From Ruegeria sp. AD91A (lineage in GTDB: Bacteria; Pseudomonadota; Alphaproteobacteria; Rhodobacterales; Rhodobacteraceae), in contig NZ_CP031946.1 of assembly GCF_003443535.1 (NCBI RefSeq), positions 1,612,001-1,676,000 of the forward strand: 64,000 nucleotides of DNA, read 5' to 3'. A program made the position numbers and the translations under genes. Under the pieces are notes generated by a model. It did not search any database. It worked only from the letters and a program-made list of their open reading frames with translations, and was not told the origin of the DNA. This document shows, one piece after another, positions 39,437-46,893 of this stretch (positions are counted from its first letter, which is position 1; each line of letters begins with the position of its first letter).

Positions 39437-39745
39437 TCAGGCCGACGACCCGGCACCCAGCCCGTCGATGATTGCCTCAAGCTCGTCATGCGGTCGTGCG
39501 ATCACGTGAACCGAGACGACCTCGCCCACCTTGTTGGCCGCTGTTGCGCCGGCATCAGTGGCGGCCTTGACCGCGCCGACCTCTCCGCGCACGAGGGTCG
39601 TCACCAGCCCGCCGCCAGCCTTGGTCTGACCCACGATGGCAACACTGGCTGCCTTGACCATCGCATCCGCGGCTTCAATCGCGCCGACCAGGCCACGTGT
39701 TTCGATCATGCCCAGGGCCATCTGCCCTGCCACTGGTTTCGCCAT
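39437..39745 (-). CDS. Hexameric microcompartment shell protein (BMC-H)
   Basis: 102 residues with the canonical BMC fold signature [20 protein letters not shown], the pore loop KAGGGLV (residues 42-48), [17 protein letters not shown], and [15 protein letters not shown] near the end. It is similar to PduA/EutM/CsoS1 hexamers that tile shell facets. A strong GGGAGGA site precedes the ATG, which fits the high expression needed for a major shell protein. It is the only BMC-H in the window. Confidence 0.95.
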   Translation of the reverse strand: MAKPVAGQMALGMIETRGLVGAIEAADAMVKAASVAIVGQTKAGGGLVTTLVRGEVGAVKAATDAGATAANKVGEVVSVHVIARPHDELEAIIDGLGAGSSA

Positions 39746-39785
39746 TTTTTGTTCCTCCCAAAATTGATGTTTCGCGTATCGTGAT

Positions 39786-40052
39786 TCAGGTCGTCGAGAC
39801 GCGGTCGATCACCGCGATGATGGCCATGTCCACGGGGGCCGTGGACAACCCGGTCGCCATACGGGCCGCAGACCCGCTGACAACCAGAACCATGTCCCCA
39901 ACCCCAGCGCCGCAGGTATCGACCGCAACCCGTGCGGGATCGATCAAGCTGCCCTTGCTGTCGACCAGATCCGTCACCAGCAGCTTTGTTCCAACAAGCC
40001 TGGCATCCTTGGCAGTTGCCGTGACAGTTCCAGCGACCTTGCCCAAGTGCAT
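39786..40052 (-). CDS. Pentameric microcompartment vertex protein (BMC-P, EutN/CcmL family)
   Basis: 88 residues from the ATG at 40052 ([21 protein letters not shown]), which overlaps the preceding ligase stop (TGATG). The ORF is open 42 codons further upstream, but only as a shadow of that gene. EutN/CcmL hallmarks are GTVTAT at the N-terminus, [23 protein letters not shown], and a hydrophobic DMAIIAVID strand at the end. Pentamers cap the shell vertices. Confidence 0.93.
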   Translation of the reverse strand: MHLGKVAGTVTATAKDARLVGTKLLVTDLVDSKGSLIDPARVAVDTCGAGVGDMVLVVSGSAARMATGLSTAPVDMAIIAVIDRVSTT

Positions 40053-41344
40053 CAGAACGCCCTCAGGTAGCGGTCCAGTTCGACCTGGGTGACCTGTTGA
40101 TTGAAGAATTCCAGCTCTCGCTCCGCCTGTTGCAGCACCAGATCCCACAGCATTTCGTCCATGACATCCCGTAGCCATTCTGATCCGCGCGCCAGTTTGA
40201 TGGCGGTTGGCAAATCGGTGGGAATTGGATCTCCGATCCCTTCCTCATACCCGTTGCCTGTCGTCGGCTCAGAGGGGGACAGCCCCTGTTCGATCCCGTC
40301 GAGCCCGGCGGCAATCTCGGCCGCAAGCAACAGATACGGGTTGGCGTCTGCACCAGCGTCGCGCTTTTCCACCCGCACGGCGCTGTCCGAGCCTTCGATG
40401 ACCCGGATACCAACTGTCCGGTTGTCATAGCCCCAGCTCGTGTTGATCGGGCAGAATGTATAGGGCTGGCGACGGCGATATCCGTTGACCGTGCCGCTGC
40501 CGCAAATCGCCGTCTCGCACATGCGCTGTTGCAGACCTGCGATGAAGGATTTGCCGATGTCATTGATCTTGCCATTGTCGGCAAAGACGTTTTTGCCGTC
40601 CTTCCACAGCGAGTAATGCGTATGAAACCCGTTGCCCGATTGATCAAAAAACGGCTTGGGCATGAACGTCGCCAGATAGTCGTGCGCGATGCCCAACTGG
40701 CGGATCAGAGATTTGAACAGAACGACACGATCCGCAGCTGCCAGAGCTTCACCATAACGAATATTGACCTCGATCTGGCCGGCTGCATATTCCGGGTTGG
40801 ACTGTTCGATGGGAATGCCACATTCATTGATCTGCTGACGGATCGGGCCAACGATGTGTTCCATCCGGGCGGCGCGGCCCAGGCCGTAGACCTGGATGCC
40901 CGTGTCGCGCGGCTGGCCGGTTTCCGGGTCCAGAAGGTAGAATTCCAGTTCCGTGCCGACATTCACCTCGAACCCCATATCGCGGGCCCGGTCCACCTGC
41001 CGCACCAAAGCCTGACGCGGATCGATCGGCACCGGTTTGTGATCCATGCCCTCAGCGCGGCCAAAACAGACGGCCACGCCCGGCTCCCACGGGACGGCGA
41101 CAGGCTTTGTCATCGGAAAGACATGCATGTCGGGATAACCGTTGTCGAAATTGACGTAAGGCGTATCCCAGACGTCGCAGGTCATATCGATCGCCAGCAG
41201 CGCAATCGACAGAGCATTGCCGCTTTTGCAGACATGATCCCAATGGCTGGCCGGAATGCGCTTGCCACGCATGATGCCGTTGAGATCCCCGACACCAAGA
41301 ATGACGGTATGCGTGCCCTCGGGCAGATCAAACCCCGAACTCAT
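40052..41344 (-). CDS. Glutamine-synthetase-like gamma-glutamyl-amine ligase (GMAS/GlnT/PuuA type)
   Basis: A 430-residue GlnA-superfamily enzyme. Metal- and substrate-site segments are GTELEFYLLD, EQSNPEYAAGQIEVNI and NGFHTHYSLW, and DNRTVGIRVIEG covers the ATP/glutamate region. It resembles the branch that includes gamma-glutamylmethylamide synthetase, GlnT (GS III of rhizobia), IpuC and PuuA, which ligate glutamate to an amine using ATP. It is the first gene of the microcompartment operon, with an operator at 41386, and is coupled to BMC-P by TGATG. With GlxBCD nearby, an amine substrate is more likely than plain ammonia. The amine is not known. Confidence 0.82.
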   Translation of the reverse strand: MSSGFDLPEGTHTVILGVGDLNGIMRGKRIPASHWDHVCKSGNALSIALLAIDMTCDVWDTPYVNFDNGYPDMHVFPMTKPVAVPWEPGVAVCFGRAEGMDHKPVPIDPRQALVRQVDRARDMGFEVNVGTELEFYLLDPETGQPRDTGIQVYGLGRAARMEHIVGPIRQQINECGIPIEQSNPEYAAGQIEVNIRYGEALAAADRVVLFKSLIRQLGIAHDYLATFMPKPFFDQSGNGFHTHYSLWKDGKNVFADNGKINDIGKSFIAGLQQRMCETAICGSGTVNGYRRRQPYTFCPINTSWGYDNRTVGIRVIEGSDSAVRVEKRDAGADANPYLLLAAEIAAGLDGIEQGLSPSEPTTGNGYEEGIGDPIPTDLPTAIKLARGSEWLRDVMDEMLWDLVLQQAERELEFFNQQVTQVELDRYLRAF

Positions 41345-41379
41345 TTGCGCGTGCTCCCTGTTTTTAGCTTTATAATTGC

Positions 41380-41404
41380 TGTATTCTGTATACAGTATTC
41401 ACAA
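41380..41404. promoter_or_regulatory. GntR-type operator in the ligase / flavoprotein divergent promoter
   Basis: TGTATTCTGTATACAGTATT followed by CACAA; palindrome core CTGTATACAG at 41386-41395. It lies 42 bases from the ligase ATG (minus strand) and 41 bases from the flavoprotein ATG (plus strand), so one bound regulator can control both. Seventeen bases from 41389 match the site at 46855 in 15 positions. Confidence 0.72.
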
Positions 41405-41435
41405 CGCCAGTCAGGAAACAAGGAAAATCTGCGCC

Positions 41436-42575
41436 ATGTCCAAAAGCTCGGTTATCGTTGTCGGAGGCGGCATAGTTGGCGTCATGACGGCGCTTACACT
41501 GCAACGGCGCGGCGAGACCGTGACACTGATCGACAGGTGGGAACCGGGACATTCCCGTGCATCTTCAACAGATTACAACAGAGTGATCCGTGCCATATCC
41601 GGGCGGGACGAGTTCTATACGCGGTGGGCGCGCGAAAGCCGCCTGCGATGGCTGGAACTGCAGGCCGAAAGCGGCCAGAACCTGATGTACGAATGCGGCG
41701 CGTTGATTCTGGCGACTGCGGGACATTGCGATTGGGAAGACGCAACCGCACAGACTTTCGACCGGGTCGGGGTGCCCTACTACAAATTCGGTCAGCAGGA
41801 TATCGAATCGCGGTTCCCTCAGTTCAAGGTCACCGACATCGAATATGCGTTGTTCGAACCCGAAGCCGGAATGCTGATGGCCCATCGATGCGTTCTGACC
41901 GGTTTGGATCTGTTCCGAAAGGCAGGAGGCAAAGTACGGCGCGGTCGCGTCACCACGGATGGGTCGGAACGTCCGATGCTTGACGACAAACCGCTTGAGG
42001 CCGATCTGATCATCATGGCGACCGGCCCATGGATGGCCGACATGTTTCCCAGAACGATCAAGCCGATCTCGACCGTAGTTGGCGTCAATGTCCTCTACAC
42101 CTCGACACCCGACGGGTCGGAAGATTTCGACATGAGCCGAATGCCCTGCTGGATCGATCACGGGCAAGGGTCCTTTGGCCTGCCGTCGTCCGAAGGATCC
42201 GGCGTAAAGGCCGCGGTTGTCATCCCGGACAAGATCGATCTGGACAATGATGAACGGCTGATCCGCCAGGAAACGCTGGGCCGCACACGCAGCTATATCC
42301 GTCACCGGCTGCCGGGGCTGGAGGGGCAACGGGTTGTGGATTCCAAGTTCAACCAGATCATTCTGACCCCGGATACACATTTCATTGCCGACTGGCACCC
42401 CGAGCATGAAAACGTGCTGTTCGCTGGCGGATGCTCTGGCCATTTGTTCAAGCACGCCCCTGTGTTTGCAGAATTCGCGGCGGGTGTCGGGTTGAAGGAT
42501 TTTGGGACCGCGGATCGGTTCAAGATCGCAGGTCGAAGAAAACTGAGCCCGAAGGAAAGCCCCAGCGGACGCTAA
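41436..42575 (+). CDS. Sarcosine-oxidase-type FAD-dependent oxidoreductase
   Basis: 379 residues from the ATG at 41436 (MSKSSVIVVGGGIVG); the ORF opens earlier inside the operator. It is a DAO-fold flavoprotein of the monomeric sarcosine/N-methyltryptophan oxidase family: Rossmann GGGIVG, then LTPDTHFIADWHPEHENV and GGCSGHLFKHAP near the C-terminus. The cysteine that binds FAD covalently in sarcosine oxidase (before TPD.HF) is not found; that stretch reads KFNQIILTPD. It probably oxidises an N-alkyl bond and releases an aldehyde. It shares an operator with the ligase operon, so it is likely the step that produces the microcompartment aldehyde. Confidence 0.82.
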   Translation: MSKSSVIVVGGGIVGVMTALTLQRRGETVTLIDRWEPGHSRASSTDYNRVIRAISGRDEFYTRWARESRLRWLELQAESGQNLMYECGALILATAGHCDWEDATAQTFDRVGVPYYKFGQQDIESRFPQFKVTDIEYALFEPEAGMLMAHRCVLTGLDLFRKAGGKVRRGRVTTDGSERPMLDDKPLEADLIIMATGPWMADMFPRTIKPISTVVGVNVLYTSTPDGSEDFDMSRMPCWIDHGQGSFGLPSSEGSGVKAAVVIPDKIDLDNDERLIRQETLGRTRSYIRHRLPGLEGQRVVDSKFNQIILTPDTHFIADWHPEHENVLFAGGCSGHLFKHAPVFAEFAAGVGLKDFGTADRFKIAGRRKLSPKESPSGR

Positions 42576-42922
42576 CCATCCAAGAGGGCGCGATAAATTC
42601 CAGCATTTGGGCACTTGCCCTGGGGAAGACGCGCGCCCGCCCGGATTGCGTCACGGCAGGTTTCGGCCTGAAGGCAATGCCCGCATTTTTCCGCCAGCTC
42701 CAACCCCAGTTCCGAGTGCGCGTTCAGATCTGCCTCGGTCAGTCCGAATTGCCCGGCCATGGTAATTATACGCTCTCGTGCCTGTGGCGCGCCCGATCGC
42801 AACATAGCCAGATCCGCGCGGGACAACCCAAGGTCTGAAAGCTCCCTGTCACTCAGGCTTTCATCCCGAGGTGTACTGACAATCCGCGCTATTTTCTGAA
42901 AGAAATCTGTGTATCCCGACAT
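42572..42922 (-). CDS. Small DUF6455-like protein
   Basis: 116 residues, mostly helical. It has a pattern I associate with DUF6455 proteins of Rhodobacterales: SDRELSDLGLSRADLAMLRSG, then GLELAEKCGHCLQAETCRDAI with a CxxC...C cysteine cluster that could bind a metal. Its function is unknown. It overlaps the flavoprotein stop by four bases on the opposite strand and lies behind a variant of the GntR-type palindrome, so it may belong to the regulon. Confidence 0.65.
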   Translation of the reverse strand: MSGYTDFFQKIARIVSTPRDESLSDRELSDLGLSRADLAMLRSGAPQARERIITMAGQFGLTEADLNAHSELGLELAEKCGHCLQAETCRDAIRAGARLPQGKCPNAGIYRALLDG

Positions 42923-42947
42923 CTCGCGGCCTCCTCCACCACGTTAT

Positions 42948-42968
42948 GGATACAGTATACACAGTACT
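42948..42968. promoter_or_regulatory. Variant GntR-type operator upstream of the DUF6455-like gene
   Basis: GATACAGTATACACAGTAC keeps the GTATAC centre (42955-42960) and the CAGTA half-sites but is less symmetric than the other copies. It is about 30 bases upstream of the DUF6455-like start (minus strand) and about 50 bases past the amidotransferase stop. It is weaker evidence than the three perfect cores. Confidence 0.45.
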
Positions 42969-43009
42969 TCAAAGCCGGAATTGATCAGGATCAAGCGGGC
43001 TGTTAGATC

Positions 43010-43705
43010 TCACGGCCCACCGCTGGCATTGCGAAACAATTCAACCGCCTGCAAAGCGGCCAGATCCTTCGATACATGCGCCGTTTCAAGTGAGGCCAGC
43101 CCCTCGTCCGCCTCGCGCGCGGTAAGAAACACGTCGCGCCCGCGCACAAATAATTCACGCAGATGGCTTGCCCTGTATTCGGGATGGAATTGCACGGAAC
43201 GGGCCGGGAAATCATAATCCAAGGCCCCTACCGGGCAGTGATCCGCCGACCCCGTCACCTGCGCCGAAGGCGGAACACACGTGACCTGATCCTGATGCCA
43301 GACAAAGGCGTCAACGCTGGCTCCGCCATAGTCAAAGCCTCGTGCACCGACGACATTGCCGACCTTGGTCTTCTCGGCCTTGCCCCCATAGACATCCGCC
43401 ATGATCTGATGGCCAAAGCAGATGCCGAAGACCGGCTTGGCATGGTCCCGGCACATTTCCAGGAAATCGCGAAGGGGCCGCATCCATTCCGTGTCATCAT
43501 AGACGCCGAATTCGGACCCTCCGACAACAACCCCATCAAAATCCCTGAACTGCGGCAATGGCACGCCATCGACCACATCCACCGTGGAAAATCGGGCTTC
43601 GGGCAGATGCGGTTCAAGCCATGCGCGGATCTGATGAGCCGTCCGCGGCAGACCCTCAAGCAGTGGCAAGGGATGGAGGGTCAGTTCAAGAAGCGCAATC
43701 CTCAC
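43010..43705 (-). CDS. Class I glutamine amidotransferase
   Basis: A 231-residue stand-alone GATase1 domain. The nucleophile elbow is FGICFGHQI (catalytic cysteine) and the His-Glu pair is QFHPEY. Relatives include GMP-synthase-like amidotransferases and gamma-glutamyl hydrolases such as PuuD. It overlaps glxD by four bases and is the last gene of the glxBCD operon. It could hydrolyse a gamma-glutamyl amide or supply ammonia. Neither can be decided from sequence. Confidence 0.83.
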   Translation of the reverse strand: MRIALLELTLHPLPLLEGLPRTAHQIRAWLEPHLPEARFSTVDVVDGVPLPQFRDFDGVVVGGSEFGVYDDTEWMRPLRDFLEMCRDHAKPVFGICFGHQIMADVYGGKAEKTKVGNVVGARGFDYGGASVDAFVWHQDQVTCVPPSAQVTGSADHCPVGALDYDFPARSVQFHPEYRASHLRELFVRGRDVFLTAREADEGLASLETAHVSKDLAALQAVELFRNASGGP

Positions 43706-45126
43706 CAGTCGAAGGCCCGGTCGATGCCCGCCATCTTGACGCCGGTAAAGGCCGAGGCCTGAAAACTGAGCGCGCGCAGATCTTCGGTTTCCAGATTATG
43801 TACCGAGGATTTGCCGCAGGCCTTGGCAAGCGCCGTGATCTCCATTGTCATCGCGGTCAGATACCGGGCCACGCGCTCTGCACCTGCATGCGGGTTCATA
43901 CGCGCTTCAAGGTCAGGGTCCTGCGTCGCGATCCCAACCGGGCAGCGGCCCGTATGGCAGTGATGGCACGCCCCCGGCGATGTGCCCAACGCCTTATAAT
44001 CGTCCAGATACCTCGGAGTGTTGCACCCCAGCGCGACCATCGCGGCGTTCCCGATCATGACCGCGTCCGCCCCAAGTGCCAGACATTTGGCCGCGTCCAC
44101 ACCTGATCGAATACCCCCCGCGGCGACAAGCGAGACCTTGCCGCTCATCCCACACTCATCCAGCGCTTCGCGTGCTGCGCGAATGGCACTCATGGTCGGA
44201 ATGCCAGTATGATTCAGCAGCAACTCGGGCGAAGCACCGGTGCCGCCTTCGGCCCCGTCAACCACAACCACATCGGCACCGGCCTTTGCGGCCACGGCCA
44301 CGTCGAACCGGGGCCGTGTCGCCCCCATCTTGATGAAGATCGGCACCTGATAGTTCGTGGCGATCCGCAGTTCCTCGATCTTGACCGCCAGATCGTCTGC
44401 CCCTAGAAAATCCGGATGCCGGATGGTGGATCGCTGATCGACCCCTTCCGGCAAAGTGCGCATCTCGCTGACGCGCGGGCTGACTTTCATACCCAGCAGC
44501 AAACCGCCGGTGCCCGGTTTGGCCCCCTGCCCCACAACAATCTCCAAGGCATCGGCCCGGCGCAGGTGATCCAGATCGACTCCATAGCGGGCGGGCGACA
44601 TCTGGTAGAGCAGGCGCTGGGAGGCTTCGCGCTCCTCTTCCAGCATGCCGCCTTCGCCGGTGCAGGTCATGGTACCCACCTTCGAGGCCCCATAACCAAG
44701 CGACGCTTTGGCCGAGGCCGAGAGCGCGCCGAAAGACATCGATGCGATATAGATCGGGATTTTCAGTTCCAGTGGCCGTTCCACCAATCCGCGCCCGCCA
44801 CCTAGAACTGTCGTCGTATCGCAGCTCTCGCGGTACCCTTCCAGCGGCAGGCGGGTCATTGTCGCCGGGACAAATGTCAAATCGTCGAATGTCGGCAACT
44901 GCTTATTGAACGTATTGTAGCCACGCACCTGATACCGCCCAAGCTGCGCCAGTGCGTGAACTTCCGATATCGCTTCGGGTGTCCAGCGGGTCGATCCCCC
45001 CTCATCATAGGACGAAGGCACACCGGCCGGCCGACCTTCGACCGCACCCGCATCGCGGAACCTTATTTCTTCCTCGGACGCGACTTCGAACGGATACTCA
45101 TAGGGTTTACTCAGATCATGAGCCAT
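43702..45126 (-). CDS. glxD: GlxD / N-methylglutamate synthase FMN subunit (MgsC-like)
   Basis: 474 residues corresponding to the FMN-binding synthase domain of glutamate synthase. Visible are the FMN barrel segments VVVDGAEGGTGASPE and VAAGGIRSGVDAAK, and the iron-sulfur cysteine motif CHHCHTGRCPVGIA. In Sinorhizobium the separate genes glxB, glxC and glxD split glutamate synthase into three polypeptides, and the same set forms N-methylglutamate synthase in methylamine-using bacteria. It overlaps glxC by 16 bases. Confidence 0.88.
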   Translation of the reverse strand: MAHDLSKPYEYPFEVASEEEIRFRDAGAVEGRPAGVPSSYDEGGSTRWTPEAISEVHALAQLGRYQVRGYNTFNKQLPTFDDLTFVPATMTRLPLEGYRESCDTTTVLGGGRGLVERPLELKIPIYIASMSFGALSASAKASLGYGASKVGTMTCTGEGGMLEEEREASQRLLYQMSPARYGVDLDHLRRADALEIVVGQGAKPGTGGLLLGMKVSPRVSEMRTLPEGVDQRSTIRHPDFLGADDLAVKIEELRIATNYQVPIFIKMGATRPRFDVAVAAKAGADVVVVDGAEGGTGASPELLLNHTGIPTMSAIRAAREALDECGMSGKVSLVAAGGIRSGVDAAKCLALGADAVMIGNAAMVALGCNTPRYLDDYKALGTSPGACHHCHTGRCPVGIATQDPDLEARMNPHAGAERVARYLTAMTMEITALAKACGKSSVHNLETEDLRALSFQASAFTGVKMAGIDRAFDW

Positions 45127-45824
45127 GCGCTTGCGTCCCTGCTTTCAAAATACCAAAGACGCTGGCCAGAGACCATTTTGCGCCAGTTACGAGAGCTGTC
45201 GACCAGCCCCAGAGGATCAAGGATCGCATCGACCTCGGCCACCTCTTCAGCAGTGGGTTCGATCACGTCGACGTCCACGCCCAGACTGTCAACTTCGCCT
45301 GCGACCCAAACCTCGCCTTCCCACAGCGCGTCTGCACAGGATTCACCTGCACCGCCCAGCGCAATGATCCGTCCCGCGTGCGCCATGAAACCGGATTGAT
45401 AGCCGATCCTGCCTTCGACCACGATGTTGCCGCCCTTCATGGCGACGCCCACCCGTGGCCCCGCATCACCTTTGACATGGATGGTGCCGCCAATCATCGC
45501 CGCCCCGCAAGACATGCCCGCATAGCCGCCGACAGTGATGTGACCCTTGGCCATCCCCTCGCCCACGGCCCACCCGCAATTGCGTTCGATGGAGATGTTG
45601 GCGCCAGTGTTCAAACCGCCGCAATAATATCCCACTGAGCCTTCGAAGGTGATGTCCACATTGTCCGGTAGACCCACGCCCAGATTGTGCCGCGACAGCG
45701 TATCGACAACCCGGATCGGCTGTCCTGATGCGCAGGCGGCCATGATATCCCGGTTCACCTCACGAATATGCCGCTTGCCGACTTCGATGACGATTTCATC
45801 CATCTGTCTTGCTACCTCGCTCAT
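45111..45824 (-). CDS. glxC: GlxC / N-methylglutamate synthase GXGXG subunit (MgsB-like)
   Basis: 237 residues of the GXGXG beta-helix that forms the C-terminal domain of glutamate synthase. Repeats such as ITVGGYAGMSCGAAMIGG, IHVKGDAGPRVGVAMKGG and IVVEGRIGYQSGFM show the pattern. It has no catalytic residues of its own and scaffolds GlxB and GlxD. It overlaps both neighbours (glxB by four bases). Confidence 0.9.
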   Translation of the reverse strand: MSEVARQMDEIVIEVGKRHIREVNRDIMAACASGQPIRVVDTLSRHNLGVGLPDNVDITFEGSVGYYCGGLNTGANISIERNCGWAVGEGMAKGHITVGGYAGMSCGAAMIGGTIHVKGDAGPRVGVAMKGGNIVVEGRIGYQSGFMAHAGRIIALGGAGESCADALWEGEVWVAGEVDSLGVDVDVIEPTAEEVAEVDAILDPLGLVDSSRNWRKMVSGQRLWYFESRDASAWLMI

Positions 45825-46765
45825 GCTGCCAGGCTCCGGTTGCCGACACCCCAGATGCCGGTCAGCGAAGGGCCATCATAGTTGATCACGTCGCATTCCT
45901 CGGCCATCACGCGACGAACAGCCTGTTCCTCGGTCGCGGCGGCCAGATCCCCATTGCGATTGACCACAACCAGCGGCTTCATCGCGAACCGATCCTTGGC
46001 AAAGCCGATCCCGTCCGGCGTTGCGATCATGTATGTAAATACCCCGTCGATAGAGGTAATCGACTTCTTCAGCGCCTGCTCCATCGTCAGGCCAGCTTTC
46101 ATCTGGTCGCTGACCCAGACCGCAATCAACTCGCTGTCATTCTCGGTCAAAAAGCGATAGCCCTTCCGGCTCAGCTTATCGCGCCATGTGAAATAGTCGG
46201 TGATCTGGCCGTTATGCACGATCGCCACATCCGAGAAGGGACGTGCCCAGAACGGGTGCGAAGCGTTGGGCAGGACCGAGCTTTCCGTCGCAAGCCGCGC
46301 ATGACCCAGACCGTGAGTTCCGATCATGTCACGCACGCCATGTTTTTCGGCAACCGCTTCCGCCCCGCCGATATCCTTGATGATCTCAAGGCTACGGCCA
46401 CAGGACTGCACTTCGAACCGGTCCGTCAGTTCATCTGCATCCCGCACCCAGGCCTGCAGATCAGCCGGGTCCGAGATTTCCGCCCGGAAGCAATAATGCC
46501 GGTTCTCATCAGCTACGATCTTCGGGTCAGACAGAAAGCCAGAGCCGTGATCTTTCAAAACCGCCTCAAACGCTTCCAGGTCAGCATCCTGCCGGGATTT
46601 ATCAAAACCCATCCCCCGCAAAACGTATCCGGTGTCTCGTGGTGGCCCATAAACTGCAAACCCGGTGCTATCTGCGCCACGGTGTTCCTGCGCATCCATC
46701 AGGTCCACCAGATCCGCCCCGACCTGCCCGGGTGCGGTTAGAATCCTTCCAGCGATACCACACAT
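45821..46765 (-). CDS. glxB: GlxB / class II amidotransferase subunit (MgsA-like)
   Basis: 314 residues from the ATG at 46765, giving MCGIAGRI with the catalytic N-terminal cysteine at position 2 as required for class II (Ntn-type) amidotransferases. The ORF is open upstream but would destroy this. GHARLATESSV and SHPFWARPFSDVAIVHNGQITDY are family segments. In N-methylglutamate synthase the homologous subunit takes the amine from gamma-glutamylmethylamide. It is the first gene of glxB-glxC-glxD-amidotransferase, with a perfect GntR-type palindrome 31 bases upstream. Confidence 0.88.
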   Translation of the reverse strand: MCGIAGRILTAPGQVGADLVDLMDAQEHRGADSTGFAVYGPPRDTGYVLRGMGFDKSRQDADLEAFEAVLKDHGSGFLSDPKIVADENRHYCFRAEISDPADLQAWVRDADELTDRFEVQSCGRSLEIIKDIGGAEAVAEKHGVRDMIGTHGLGHARLATESSVLPNASHPFWARPFSDVAIVHNGQITDYFTWRDKLSRKGYRFLTENDSELIAVWVSDQMKAGLTMEQALKKSITSIDGVFTYMIATPDGIGFAKDRFAMKPLVVVNRNGDLAAATEEQAVRRVMAEECDVINYDGPSLTGIWGVGNRSLAA

Positions 46766-46789
46766 GAATTGCTCCCTGTTCAATTGCGT

Positions 46790-46811
46790 CTGTATACTGT
46801 ATACAGTACAC
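46790..46811. promoter_or_regulatory. GntR-type operator upstream of glxB
   Basis: TGTATACTGTATACAGTACA with the palindrome core CTGTATACAG at 46797-46806, the most symmetric copy. It is placed to control glxB (minus strand) and, with the site at 46854, the divergent gntR gene. Confidence 0.72.
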
Positions 46812-46853
46812 GAGCAATAGCAAGCCCATTCGCCTTGGCACCAGATGCTTTTT

Positions 46854-46871
46854 TGAATACAGAATTCACAA
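46854..46871. promoter_or_regulatory. Second GntR-type site upstream of gntR
   Basis: TGAATACAGAATTCACAA. It matches the right half of the operator at 41389-41405 in 15 of 17 positions. It lies about 22 bases upstream of the gntR start, which suggests autoregulation. Confidence 0.55.
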
Positions 46872-46893
46872 AACACGGAAAGAGAGGCTCCGA

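Noticed and set aside
40529..41983. A 484-codon plus-strand frame spanning the ligase and the operator
   Set aside because: It crosses a divergent promoter with a clear operator and is antisense to the ligase gene.
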